DNA from: Sphingomonadales bacterium
GTDB taxonomy: Bacteria; Pseudomonadota; Alphaproteobacteria; Sphingomonadales; Sphingomonadaceae
Length of the DNA: 7,019 nucleotides
Reading direction: 5' to 3'
Assembly: GCA_013298745.1 (NCBI GenBank)
Contig: JAAFIT010000128.1
Location: 1-7,019 of the forward strand
How positions within the stretch are numbered: position 1 is the first letter of the stretch; every line of letters begins with the position of its first letter. The notes under the pieces were generated by a model. That model saw nothing but the letters and a program-made list of their open reading frames with translations. It had not been told where the DNA came from and made no database searches. A program made the position numbers and the translations under genes. Positions 1 through 6,035 of this stretch are shown one piece after another.

Positions 1-513
1 GTTGGCGCCGACATCGGCGGCGGCTTCGAAATTGGGTGCCGCTTTGAATGTCACCGCTCCGCTCGTCGAAACGTTGAACAAGTTCGCGTCGTCGCCGGTC
101 AGGCTGTATGTGAAGACGGTGCCGGCATCGGGGTCACTGGCGACGATCTGATAGGCCGTGCCCGTGCCGTTTTCGGCAAAACTGGCGGTCGCAGCCGACG
201 TAATCGCCGGTGTCTCGTTGACATTGGTGACCGTGATCGTCACGCCGCGGCTGGCGGTCAGTGCGCCATCGCCGGCGTTGACGACGATGTTATACATCCG
301 ATCCGCGTTGGCATCGGTTGGCGCTTCGAAATTCGGCGCTGTTTTGAAGGTCACCGCCCCGCTCGCCGAGACGTTGAACAGCGCCGCATCGAGACCGGTC
401 AGACTATAGCTGATGGTGGTGCCTGGATCGAAATCGACTGCGGCGATCTGATACGCGGTGCCGCTGCGGTTTTCTGCGAAGTTGGCGTCGAAGCCTGAGG
501 TAATCAACGGCGC
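1..513 (-). repeat. Cadherin-like repeats, exact 300-nt period (second copy cut by window edge)
   Basis: Two copies of a 100-residue unit are in exact register: the PLITS/PAITS start lies at 510 and 210, and GAVTFK starts at 360 and 60. Shared motifs are NFAENRSGTAYQIAA/SFAENGTGTAYQIVA, YSLTG.DA.LFNVS.SGAVTF and APNFEA. The first copy ends with DANADRMYNIVVNAGDG and VTITVTNVNETP, the usual cadherin strand G and linker. Cadherin units of this type bind calcium at their junctions and form stalks. The second copy leaves the window after about 70 residues, so more copies may follow. Confidence 0.85.
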
Positions 514-3500
514 CTGGTTGACGCCGGTGAAGCTGGCGCGGCCCCAGATGACATAGGCTTCGCCGGCATTTATATCACCATTGTCGCCTGTGTATGCGCC
601 GATGATCACATCGGTAAAGCCATCCTTGTTGAAGTCGCCGGCCCCGGCTCCGCTTCCGGCGCTGTCACCCGCCGCATCACCCTGGATGATGACGCCATCG
701 TTGGCGGAAAGGCTGGTCAGATCGATGTTCGCGCGGCTGGCGCCGGCCTTGCCGAAAATCACATAGGCTTCGCCGGCATCGGCGCCGCCATTATCGCCTG
801 CTATTGCACCGATGATCAGATCATCGATGCCGTCGCGATTGATGTCTCCTGCTTGAGACACAATGAAGCCCGCCCGGTCACCCCCTGCATCGCCCTGGAT
901 GATGAAGCCGTCAAAGGCTCCAAGGTTTGACAAATCAATATTGGTTCGGGTGGCGCCGGTCTTGCCGAAAATCACATAGGCTTCGCCGGCATTGGTGCCG
1001 CCAACGTCGCCAGAGTCTGCGCCGACGATCAGATCGTCAATCCCATCGCCATTGATGTCACCGGCAGAAGCCACACTGAAGCCCGCCCGATCGCCGCTAT
1101 AATCGCCCTGGATGATGAAGCCATCGCTGGCCGAAAGGCTGGTCAGATCGATATTGGTGCGGGTGGCGCCGGCCTTGCCGAAGATCACATAGGCTTCGCC
1201 GGCATCCGTGCCGCCATTGTCGCCTAATGCAGCGCCGACGATCACGTCGTCAAAGCCATCGCCGTTGATGTCACCAGCAGTAGCGACACTCCAACCCGCA
1301 TTATCGCCTGCCGCATCGCCCTGGATAATGAAGCCGTCGCTGGCGGAAAGGCCGGTCAGATCGATGCTGGCTCGGGTGCTACCGACCTTGCCGAAAATCA
1401 CATAGGCTTCGCCAGCATCGGTGCCACCATTGTCACCATTGAGCGCACCGACGATCAGATCGTCAATGCCATCACCATTGATATCGCCTGCGGTCGCAAC
1501 AAATATGCCAAGGCGATCGCCGGCCGCATCGCCCTGGATGACGAAGCCATCGCTGGCGGCAAGGCTGGCCAGATCGATGTTCGCGCGGGTGGCGCCGGCC
1601 TTGCCGAAGATCACATAGGCTTCGCCGGCGTTGGTGCCGCCGTTGTCGCCAAGCGGCGCGCCGACGATCAAATCGTCGATGCCGTCGCCATTGACGTCTC
1701 CTGCGGTCGAGACTCCGAATCCCGCCTGGTCGCCGTCCAAATCGCCCTGGATGATGAAGCCATCGCTGGCGGTAAGGGTGGTCAGATCGATGTTGGCACG
1801 GGCGGTGCCGGCCCTGCCGAAGATCACATAGGCTTCGCCGGCGTCGGTGCCGCCATTGTCGCCTTTGTATGCGCCGACAATGATATCTTCGATGCCATCA
1901 CCATTGATGTCACCGGCAGAATTAACACTATAGCCCAAAACATCGCCCGCGGCATCACCCTGGATGATGAAGCCCTGCGCTGAGGTGAGGCTGGTCAGGT
2001 CCAGCGTCGGCGCCGTGCTGGCAGCGGCGAAGCGGATATAGACGCGGCCGACATCAGTGACATCACCATCGCTGATCGTGTAATCGAAGCTGGCATCGCC
2101 GGTGAAACCGGCGGTGGGGGCGAAGCTGATCGTGCCATCGGCGTTGAGCGTAGCGGTGCCGTTGCTGGCGTTGCTGACGGCGGTGATCGACAGCGTATAG
2201 GCGCTGCTATCGTTGCCGAGCAGTTGCTTGGCGGCGAGTGTCAGCGTGGTGCTGGTGGTGCCGCGGAAGGCATCATCATTCGCCACCGGCGCCGCACCCA
2301 AACTTGCCTTGCCCCAGATGACATAAGCTTCGCCGGCATTGGCACCGCCATTGTCGCCATAGGGCGCACTGACGATCAGATCGGCAAAGCCGTCGCCATT
2401 GATGTCGCCGGCAGCGGCGACGCTGCGTCCAACCAGATCACCAGCAGTATCCCCTTGAATGATGAAGCCATCGCTGGCGGCGAGGCTGGTCAGGTCAATG
2501 TTGGCGCGGGTACCGCCGGCCTTGCCAAAGATGATATAGGCTTCACCGGCATCAGCACCGCCATTGTCACCGAACGGAGCGCCGACGATCAGATCATCAA
2601 AGCCATCGCCGTTGACGTCCCCGGCGGCGGAGACACTGTTGCCCGCCCAATCATTTGCCACATCGCCCTGAATGATGAAGCCGTCGGCGGCAGTAAGGCT
2701 GGTTAGATCGATATTGGCACGGGTGCCGCCAGCCTTGCCGAAGATCACATAGGCTTCCCCGGCATCAGTACCGCCATTGTCGCCTGTTGCAGCGCCGACG
2801 ATGAAATCATCGATGCCATCGCCGTTGACGTCCCCGGCGGACGAAACATCGCCGCCTGCCCCATCACCTGCAATATCGCCCTGAATGATGAAGCCGTCGC
2901 TGGCGGCAAGACTGGTCAGATCGATGCTGGTGCGAGTAGCGCCGGCTTTGCCGAAGATCACATAGGCTTCCCCGGCATCAGTACCGCCATTGTCGCCGCC
3001 ACGCGCCCCGATGATAAGGTCGTCAATACCGTCGCCATTAATGTCCCCGGCTGTCGCGACGGACCAACTGGCATAATCCCCGGCCACATCGCCCTGGACG
3101 ATGAAGCCATCGCTGGCCGAAAGGCTGGTCAGATCAATGTTGGTGCGTGTGGCGCCGGCCTTGCCAAAGATCACATAGGCTTCCCCGGCATCTGTGCCGC
3201 CATTGTCACCGCGCGGTGTCCCGATGATCAGGTCAGCGATGCCGTCGCCATTCATGTCTCCGGCAGAAGATACGCTAAAGCCGGCTTGATCGTTCAAAAC
3301 ATCGCCCTGAATGATGAAGCCGTCTGCGGCGGCAAGGCTGGTCAGATCGATATTGGTACGGGTGGCGCCGGTCTTGCCAAAGATCACATAGGCTTCACCA
3401 GCATCGGTGCCGCCATTATCGCCGCGCGGTGCGCCGATCAGCAGGTCATCGATGCCATCGCCGTTGACATCGCCAATGCCGGCCACGCTCCGGCCCAGCC

Positions 3501-3792
3501 AGTCGCCCGCCGTATCACCCTGAATGATGAAGCCCTCGCTGGCAGCCAGGCTGGTCAGATCGATATTAGCCCGTGTGGCGCCGGCCTTGCCGAAGATTAC
3601 ATAGGCCTCGCCGGCGTTGTTGCCGCCATTGTCGCCATAAGGCGACCCGACGATCAGATCGTCGATGCCATCACCGTTGATGTCCCCGGCGGAAGAAGCG
3701 CTGAAACTGGCCTGGTCGCCCGACGCATCGCCCTGGATGATGAAGCCCTGCGCCGCCGAGAGTGAGGTGAGATCGATAACCCGATTGACCAT
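1..3792 (-). CDS. Giant FG-GAP/cadherin repeat protein, N-terminal 1264 codons (3' end outside window)
   Basis: The frame is stop-free from ATG at 3792 to the left edge, so the C-terminus is missing. Domains in order: residues 5-501, seven FG-GAP/integrin-alpha repeats of 71 residues; 502-595, a tandem-95/Big_9-like Ig-fold domain beginning PVANDDAF; 596-1092, seven more FG-GAP repeats; 1093-1192 and 1193 onward, cadherin-like repeats with LFNVS and GAVTFK motifs. Each FG-GAP unit has a DxNxDGxxD calcium loop and ends in a VIFGKAG-type motif. The family is known for extracellular, calcium-stabilised adhesion or matrix proteins. No signal peptide precedes the first blade, so secretion by a type I system with a C-terminal signal beyond the window is inferred, not seen. 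The ATG is chosen because an in-frame TGA lies at 3859-3861 and no ATG lies between; TTG at 3799-3801 is an alternative. Only a weak GGAA (nine bases before ATG) could serve as ribosome site. Function and ligand are unknown. Confidence 0.93.
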   Translation of the reverse strand, partial: MVNRVIDLTSLSAAQGFIIQGDASGDQASFSASSAGDINGDGIDDLIVGSPYGDNGGNNAGEAYVIFGKAGATRANIDLTSLAASEGFIIQGDTAGDWLGRSVAGIGDVNGDGIDDLLIGAPRGDNGGTDAGEAYVIFGKTGATRTNIDLTSLAAADGFIIQGDVLNDQAGFSVSSAGDMNGDGIADLIIGTPRGDNGGTDAGEAYVIFGKAGATRTNIDLTSLSASDGFIVQGDVAGDYASWSVATAGDINGDGIDDLIIGARGGDNGGTDAGEAYVIFGKAGATRTSIDLTSLAASDGFIIQGDIAGDGAGGDVSSAGDVNGDGIDDFIVGAATGDNGGTDAGEAYVIFGKAGGTRANIDLTSLTAADGFIIQGDVANDWAGNSVSAAGDVNGDGFDDLIVGAPFGDNGGADAGEAYIIFGKAGGTRANIDLTSLAASDGFIIQGDTAGDLVGRSVAAAGDINGDGFADLIVSAPYGDNGGANAGEAYVIWGKASLGAAPVANDDAFRGTTSTTLTLAAKQLLGNDSSAYTLSITAVSNASNGTATLNADGTISFAPTAGFTGDASFDYTISDGDVTDVGRVYIRFAAASTAPTLDLTSLTSAQGFIIQGDAAGDVLGYSVNSAGDINGDGIEDIIVGAYKGDNGGTDAGEAYVIFGRAGTARANIDLTTLTASDGFIIQGDLDGDQAGFGVSTAGDVNGDGIDDLIVGAPLGDNGGTNAGEAYVIFGKAGATRANIDLASLAASDGFVIQGDAAGDRLGIFVATAGDINGDGIDDLIVGALNGDNGGTDAGEAYVIFGKVGSTRASIDLTGLSASDGFIIQGDAAGDNAGWSVATAGDINGDGFDDVIVGAALGDNGGTDAGEAYVIFGKAGATRTNIDLTSLSASDGFIIQGDYSGDRAGFSVASAGDINGDGIDDLIVGADSGDVGGTNAGEAYVIFGKTGATRTNIDLSNLGAFDGFIIQGDAGGDRAGFIVSQAGDINRDGIDDLIIGAIAGDNGGADAGEAYVIFGKAGASRANIDLTSLSANDGVIIQGDAAGDSAGSGAGAGDFNKDGFTDVIIGAYTGDNGDINAGEAYVIWGRASFTGVNQAPLITSGFDANFAENRSGTAYQIAAVDFDPGTTISYSLTGLDAALFNVSASGAVTFKTAPNFEAPTDANADRMYNIVVNAGDGALTASRGVTITVTNVNETPAITSAATASFAENGTGTAYQIVASDPDAGTVFTYSLTGDDANLFNVSTSGAVTFKAAPNFEAAADVGAN
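517..2007 (-). repeat. FG-GAP block 2: seven 213-nt units (predicted beta-propeller 2)
   Basis: A second run of seven units is again in exact 213-nt register, with DLTSL reference positions 1988, 1775, 1562, 1349, 1136, 923 and 710. The first unit carries TSAQG and the last VIWGRA, as in block 1. All calcium loops are kept, though the last two are slightly altered: DINRDGIDD and DFNKDGFTD. Unit 6 (about 790-1010) is the most diverged, with NLGAFDGF in place of SLAASDGF and QAGD in place of SAGD. The blades at the C-terminal edge are thus under the weakest homogenisation. Confidence 0.93.
2008..2289 (-). other. Linker domain between propellers: tandem-95/Big_9 (cadherin-like) fold
   Basis: Residues 502-595 of the giant protein break the 71-residue period. 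They begin PVANDDAFRG and continue through LLGNDSSAYTLSITAVSN, GTATLNADGTISFAP and FDYTISDGDVTDVGRVYIRF. This order (NDD start, LLGND, G.a.lnaDGtisf.P, F.Y.isDG) is the pattern of bacterial tandem-95/Big_9 Ig-like domains found in large secreted adhesins. It probably acts as a spacer between the two propellers. Confidence 0.75.
2290..3780 (-). repeat. FG-GAP block 1: seven 213-nt units (predicted beta-propeller 1)
   Basis: Seven coding repeats lie in exact 213-nt register. The codons for the DLTSL motif recur with reference positions 3761, 3548, 3335, 3122, 2909, 2696 and 2483. Unit consensus in pieces: GFIIQGD, then AGDINGDGIDDLIVGAP, then GDNGGTDAGEAYVIFGKAG, then TNIDLTSLAASD. All seven calcium loops keep D, N, D, G and the final D. 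The first unit is marked by SAAQG in place of ASDG, and the last by VIWGKA in place of VIFGKA. Seven units match one integrin-type seven-bladed propeller; the fold is inferred. Confidence 0.93.
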
Positions 3793-3958
3793 GGCGTGCA
3801 ATTCCAAACGATGACAGTTAGGCAACGCTAAGGATTTAGCCTGCGCCGGCAAATCTATTCAACTGCCCGTCAAAAATGTTACACTGGCTATACGGTCAGC
3901 CGCCTGCTATTCGACCAGATGTTTTCGATACACGGAACGTTTTATAGTGTAGTATCAA
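3793..3958. promoter_or_regulatory. Divergent intergenic region between the giant repeat gene and the TIGR03032 gene
   Basis: These 166 bp hold the upstream signals of both divergent genes. For the plus gene, TATAGT at 3943-3948 is a reasonable -10 hexamer, with only a poor -35 upstream. It would place the transcript start within about five bases of the ATG at 3959. For the minus gene, TTGACG (3873 to 3868) resembles a -35, but I found no matching -10 at 16-18 bases. The region is more AT-rich than the flanking genes. No clear operator palindrome was seen. Confidence 0.35.
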
Positions 3959-5017
3959 ATGGCTGGTGACGATAATTTGCTGGAAAAGTTCGCCCTGACC
4001 ACCTCGCGGCACTTTCCCGCCTGGCTCGCCGGCAGCGGCAGCGGCCTCGCTCTTTCCACCTATCGCGCCGGTAAACTGTTCTTCCTCGGCATGAAGCCCG
4101 ATGGCCGGCTTTCGGTGTTCGAACGCACTTTTGCCCGGCCGATGGGGATGGGCGTGAGCGGCGATGGCCGCAGCCTGCTCGTCGCCAGCGAGTACCAGAT
4201 CTACCGGCTTGATAACGTGCTTGGCGCCGGGGACGTCAACAGCGACGGCCATGACGCGCTGTTCGTGCCGCACCAGAGCTGGATCACCGGCGATCTCGAC
4301 ATCCACGACATCGGCTTTGATACCGATGGCCGGCCGGTGTTCGCCAACACGCTGTTCAACTGCCTCGCCACCGTCAGCGATGGCTACAGCTTCAAGCCTG
4401 TATGGACCCCGCAATTCATCTCGCGCCTTGCCGCCGAGGACCGCTGTCACCTCAACGGCATGGCGCTAGCCGATGGTGCGCCGGCCTATGTGACCGCAGT
4501 GTCCCGCTCCGACGTCGCCGATGGCTGGCGCGACCGGCGCAGCGATGGCGGCGTGCTGATCCGCGTTGCCGACAATGAAATCATCGCCGACGGCCTGTCG
4601 ATGCCGCATTCGCCGCGGCTGCACGATGGCCGGCTGTGGCTGCTCAATTCCGGCAATGGACAGTTCGGCACCGTCGATCTGGCCAGCGGCCGCTTCGAGG
4701 CGGTGGCCTTCCTGCCCGGCTTTGCCCGTGGGCTGGCATTCGTCGGCGGCCACGCCGTGATCGGGCTGTCATTGCCACGCGAAAGCCGGACCTTCTCTGG
4801 CCTGCCAATCGACGCTGAACTCAAGGCCCGCGATACCGAGCCGCGCTGCGGCCTCGCGGTGATCGACCTTACCAGCGGTGACATGGTCCACTGGCTGCGC
4901 ATCGAAGGCGCGGTGCAGGAACTCTACGACGTCGTCGCGCTACCCGGCGCCACCCGCCCCGCCGCCATCGGCTTCAAGGCCGACGCCATCAAGCACATGA
5001 TCGCCATCGACGGATGA
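3959..5017 (+). CDS. TIGR03032 / DUF4915 family protein, predicted beta-propeller, function unknown
   Basis: The protein has 352 residues, full length for the family. I recognise TIGR03032 by its ordered signature: LTTSRHFPAWL and YRAGKLFFLG near the N-terminus (14-44), GDLDIHDIG (111-119), HLNGMAL (164-170), AYVTAVSRSD..DGWR (176-191), GLSMPHSPR (212-220), LWLLNSGNG (226-234), LPGFARGLAF (252-261), FSGLPI (279-284), and HWLRIEGAVQELYDV near the end (311-325). No biochemical role is established for the family. Repeated WLL/G-rich strands suggest an SMP-30/NHL-like propeller. No signal peptide or membrane segment is seen, so it is probably cytoplasmic. The start is fixed by an in-frame TAG at 3950-3952, three codons upstream. 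There is no Shine-Dalgarno, so it may be translated from a near-leaderless message. The gene is divergent from the giant repeat gene. DVNSDG (92-97) resembles the calcium loops there and may be coincidence. Confidence 0.93.
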   Translation: MAGDDNLLEKFALTTSRHFPAWLAGSGSGLALSTYRAGKLFFLGMKPDGRLSVFERTFARPMGMGVSGDGRSLLVASEYQIYRLDNVLGAGDVNSDGHDALFVPHQSWITGDLDIHDIGFDTDGRPVFANTLFNCLATVSDGYSFKPVWTPQFISRLAAEDRCHLNGMALADGAPAYVTAVSRSDVADGWRDRRSDGGVLIRVADNEIIADGLSMPHSPRLHDGRLWLLNSGNGQFGTVDLASGRFEAVAFLPGFARGLAFVGGHAVIGLSLPRESRTFSGLPIDAELKARDTEPRCGLAVIDLTSGDMVHWLRIEGAVQELYDVVALPGATRPAAIGFKADAIKHMIAIDG

Positions 5018-5390
5018 TCGCGCCAGCGAGCAGCTTGGTCGATATGGTCGGCGCCTAAATTATGGCATTCAATAGCGACCAATACGCAGATTCAAGGGGC
5101 ATTATTGGGGGCATTAGTACTGATTTTAGGAAATTTATTCCATCTATTACATATAGATAGACGATAAATTCGATAGACACCCTCGCCGAGGATTTCGCCG
5201 ATCTTGTGCTTGACGGTGTCGGAGCTGACTGCCCGTGCCGGGAAGCCGGCAAGGTAGATTAAGAGCTGGCGGCAATCGTATTCAATCAGGTCGTTGCCGG
5301 TCAGCGCCTATTTATGATCGAATTTGTTGCGTCGCCAGCCTCCTGCTGAGCGTCGTTTTGGGTTAAGGGGCAGCCGCACGTCGTATTACG
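5018..5390. other. Gene-free, partly AT-rich stretch; probable eroded mobile-element DNA
   Basis: No intact gene is supported. Positions 5101-5160 contain only 17 G/C in 60 bases, in sharp contrast to the GC-rich genes around. On the minus strand one frame is open for 71 codons between TAG (5308-5310) and TGA (5092-5094). It includes NDLIEYDCRQLLIYLAG and SDTVKHKIGEILGEGVYR, which look protein-like, but the frame has no ATG start or ribosome site and I do not recognise it. It may be the remnant of a passenger gene of the element whose integrase fragment follows. Confidence 0.5.
5096..5116 (+). repeat. Direct repeat GGGGCATTA x2, integrase arm-site-like
   Basis: GGGGCATTA occurs at 5096-5104 and again at 5108-5116, a 12-base period. 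The layout (G-run, short AT spacer, G-run) resembles the pair near 5648-5665 read on the other strand. Such close G-run pairs are reminiscent of arm-type sites near tyrosine-integrase genes. The repeat is seen directly; its role is inferred. Confidence 0.4.
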
Positions 5391-5645
5391 TCAGCTGCGA
5401 CGTCCGCCATCGAGTTCATCCGCCATCTTGCGCAGTATTTGGGCCAGGTGCGACGCGCCGGTGTCAGGCACGGCGGTGGCACCGCGGATCAACTCAGCCT
5501 GCCGTGCTGCGGGAACATCGCCGTAGCTGCAGAACGTCGTAAGCACATGGTTATGGGCCATGTTCTGGCTCCATGCCTTGAACGCTTCTGGCGTAAGGCA
5601 GCGCCGTTCGCCGAGTTGAGCGATCGTGTTCCGGAACAGGTGGGG
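5391..5645 (-). pseudogene. Tyrosine recombinase (phage/island integrase), C-terminal fragment only
   Basis: The last 84 codons of a site-specific integrase remain. The fragment keeps the box II HxxR (HLFRNT, His codon at 5640-5642), QLGERRCLTPEAFKAWSQN, the second histidine region (MAHNHVLTTF, where families usually have LGH) and the nucleophile tyrosine in CSYG. It ends in an HLAQILRKMADELDG tail and TGA at 5391-5393. Everything before the proline at 5643-5645 is missing: N-terminal arm-binding, core-binding and the first catalytic arginine. Just upstream is a G/C-run palindrome, not integrase. The open frame continues through the tRNA by chance only. The remnant lies beyond the 3' end of tRNA-Ser and reads away from it, the usual layout for tRNA-targeted islands. 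It should be inactive. Confidence 0.82.
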
Positions 5646-5693
5646 GTTACCCCCAAAATACCCCCGCTTGCATTTGGTTGGGGGGATATTGGG
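5641..5693. repeat. G/C-run repeat cluster at integrase break point (arm-site or attachment-like)
   Basis: Three overlapping structures are seen. TGGGGGT and ACCCCCA (5641-5647 and 5649-5655) form a perfect inverted repeat around one base. TACCCCC occurs at 5648-5654 and 5659-5665, a direct repeat with 11-base period. CCCAAAATACCCCC (5652-5665) pairs with GGGGGGATATTGGG (5680-5693) at 12 of 14 positions. The cluster lies between tRNA-Ser and the integrase fragment, where arm-type integrase sites are expected. Function is inferred. Confidence 0.45.
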
Positions 5694-5762
5694 TGGGACC
5701 GCGTTGGACACAGAAAGCGCCAAAATTGCTGTAATTACATGGCTTTTTGGCTCTATTTGGAG

Positions 5763-5778
5763 GGGGCTGGAGAGCCCC
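5763..5778 (-). terminator. Hairpin immediately after tRNA-Ser CCA end
   Basis: On the minus strand GGGGCT-CTCC-AGCCCC forms a perfect six-pair stem with a four-base loop, one base after the tRNA CCA. No U-run follows (next bases CTCCAAATAG). It could be a weak intrinsic terminator or a 3'-trailer structure that guides tRNA end processing. Confidence 0.35.
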
Positions 5779-5779
5779 G

Positions 5780-5869
<90 letters not shown>

Positions 5870-5910
5870 GCGAGGTTCGAACGCGCATGCGCGGTCGGTC
5901 GAAGCCGCGG

Positions 5911-5940
5911 GCTATAGACGAGCGCGGGGCTGCTTGCCAA
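5911..5940 (-). promoter_or_regulatory. Candidate sigma-70-type promoter of tRNA-Ser
   Basis: On the minus strand TTGGCA (5940-5935, five of six to TTGACA) is followed after 18 bases by TATAGC (5916-5911, four of six to TATAAT). The implied start near 5904 gives a leader of about 35 nt before the tRNA. The bases after the -10 (CCGCGG) form a GC-rich discriminator, as is usual for stringently controlled stable-RNA promoters. The leader contains a perfect palindrome CGCGCATGCGCG at 5882-5893. Confidence 0.55.
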
Positions 5941-5959
5941 GCCTTGTTGCCGCATTGGG

Positions 5960-5987
5960 CTTCACGAACCGGAAAGCGTGCTTATAT
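5960..5987 (+). promoter_or_regulatory. Candidate heat-shock-type promoter of hspQ
   Basis: CTTATAT (5981-5987) matches the alphaproteobacterial sigma-32 -10 pattern CYTATNT. CTTC (5960-5963), one base off the CTTG -35 core, lies 17 bases upstream. The same stretch can be read as a weak sigma-70 pair TTCACG/TATATG with a 16-base spacer. The position, about 40 bases before the gene start, suits either. Confidence 0.4.
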
Positions 5988-6035
5988 GTTGTCGGCAAGG
6001 CACAGAATTTTTGCGGAATGGAAAGGATCCGGCGC

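Noticed and set aside
158..1831. Several plus-strand frames of about 60-80 codons with repeated MPPLSP...SPAASPW sequence
   Set aside because: They are antisense shadows of the 213-nt FG-GAP units and recur with the same period. None has a ribosome site, and the minus frame is the one with conserved domains.
2224..3765. Plus-strand frames at 2224-2706 and 3286-3765 (about 160 codons each)
   Set aside because: They are opposite-strand readings of the same repeats; the periodic DDEAxAGGxAGQ text mirrors the minus-strand units.
517..3780. Regular repeats as a possible CRISPR or non-coding satellite array
   Set aside because: The period is 213 nt, a multiple of three, with an uninterrupted frame and conserved protein motifs. 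There are no short repeats with unique spacers.
3868..3873. TTGACG as -35 of the giant repeat gene (minus strand)
   Set aside because: No acceptable -10 hexamer lies 16-18 bases downstream. It is kept only as a note in the intergenic entry.
3896..4902. Minus-strand open frames opposite the TIGR03032 gene (3896-4450, 4466-4753, 4486-4902)
   Set aside because: They are GC-rich shadow frames; the plus frame matches a known family over its whole length.
5018..5060. Possible terminator after the TIGR03032 gene (GCGCC...GGCGC)
   Set aside because: The five-pair arms have a loop of about 20 bases and no T-run follows.
5055..5252. Minus-strand frame from TTG at 5252
   Set aside because: It has no ribosome site and no recognisable motif, lies in AT-rich eroded DNA, and another frame there looks more protein-like.
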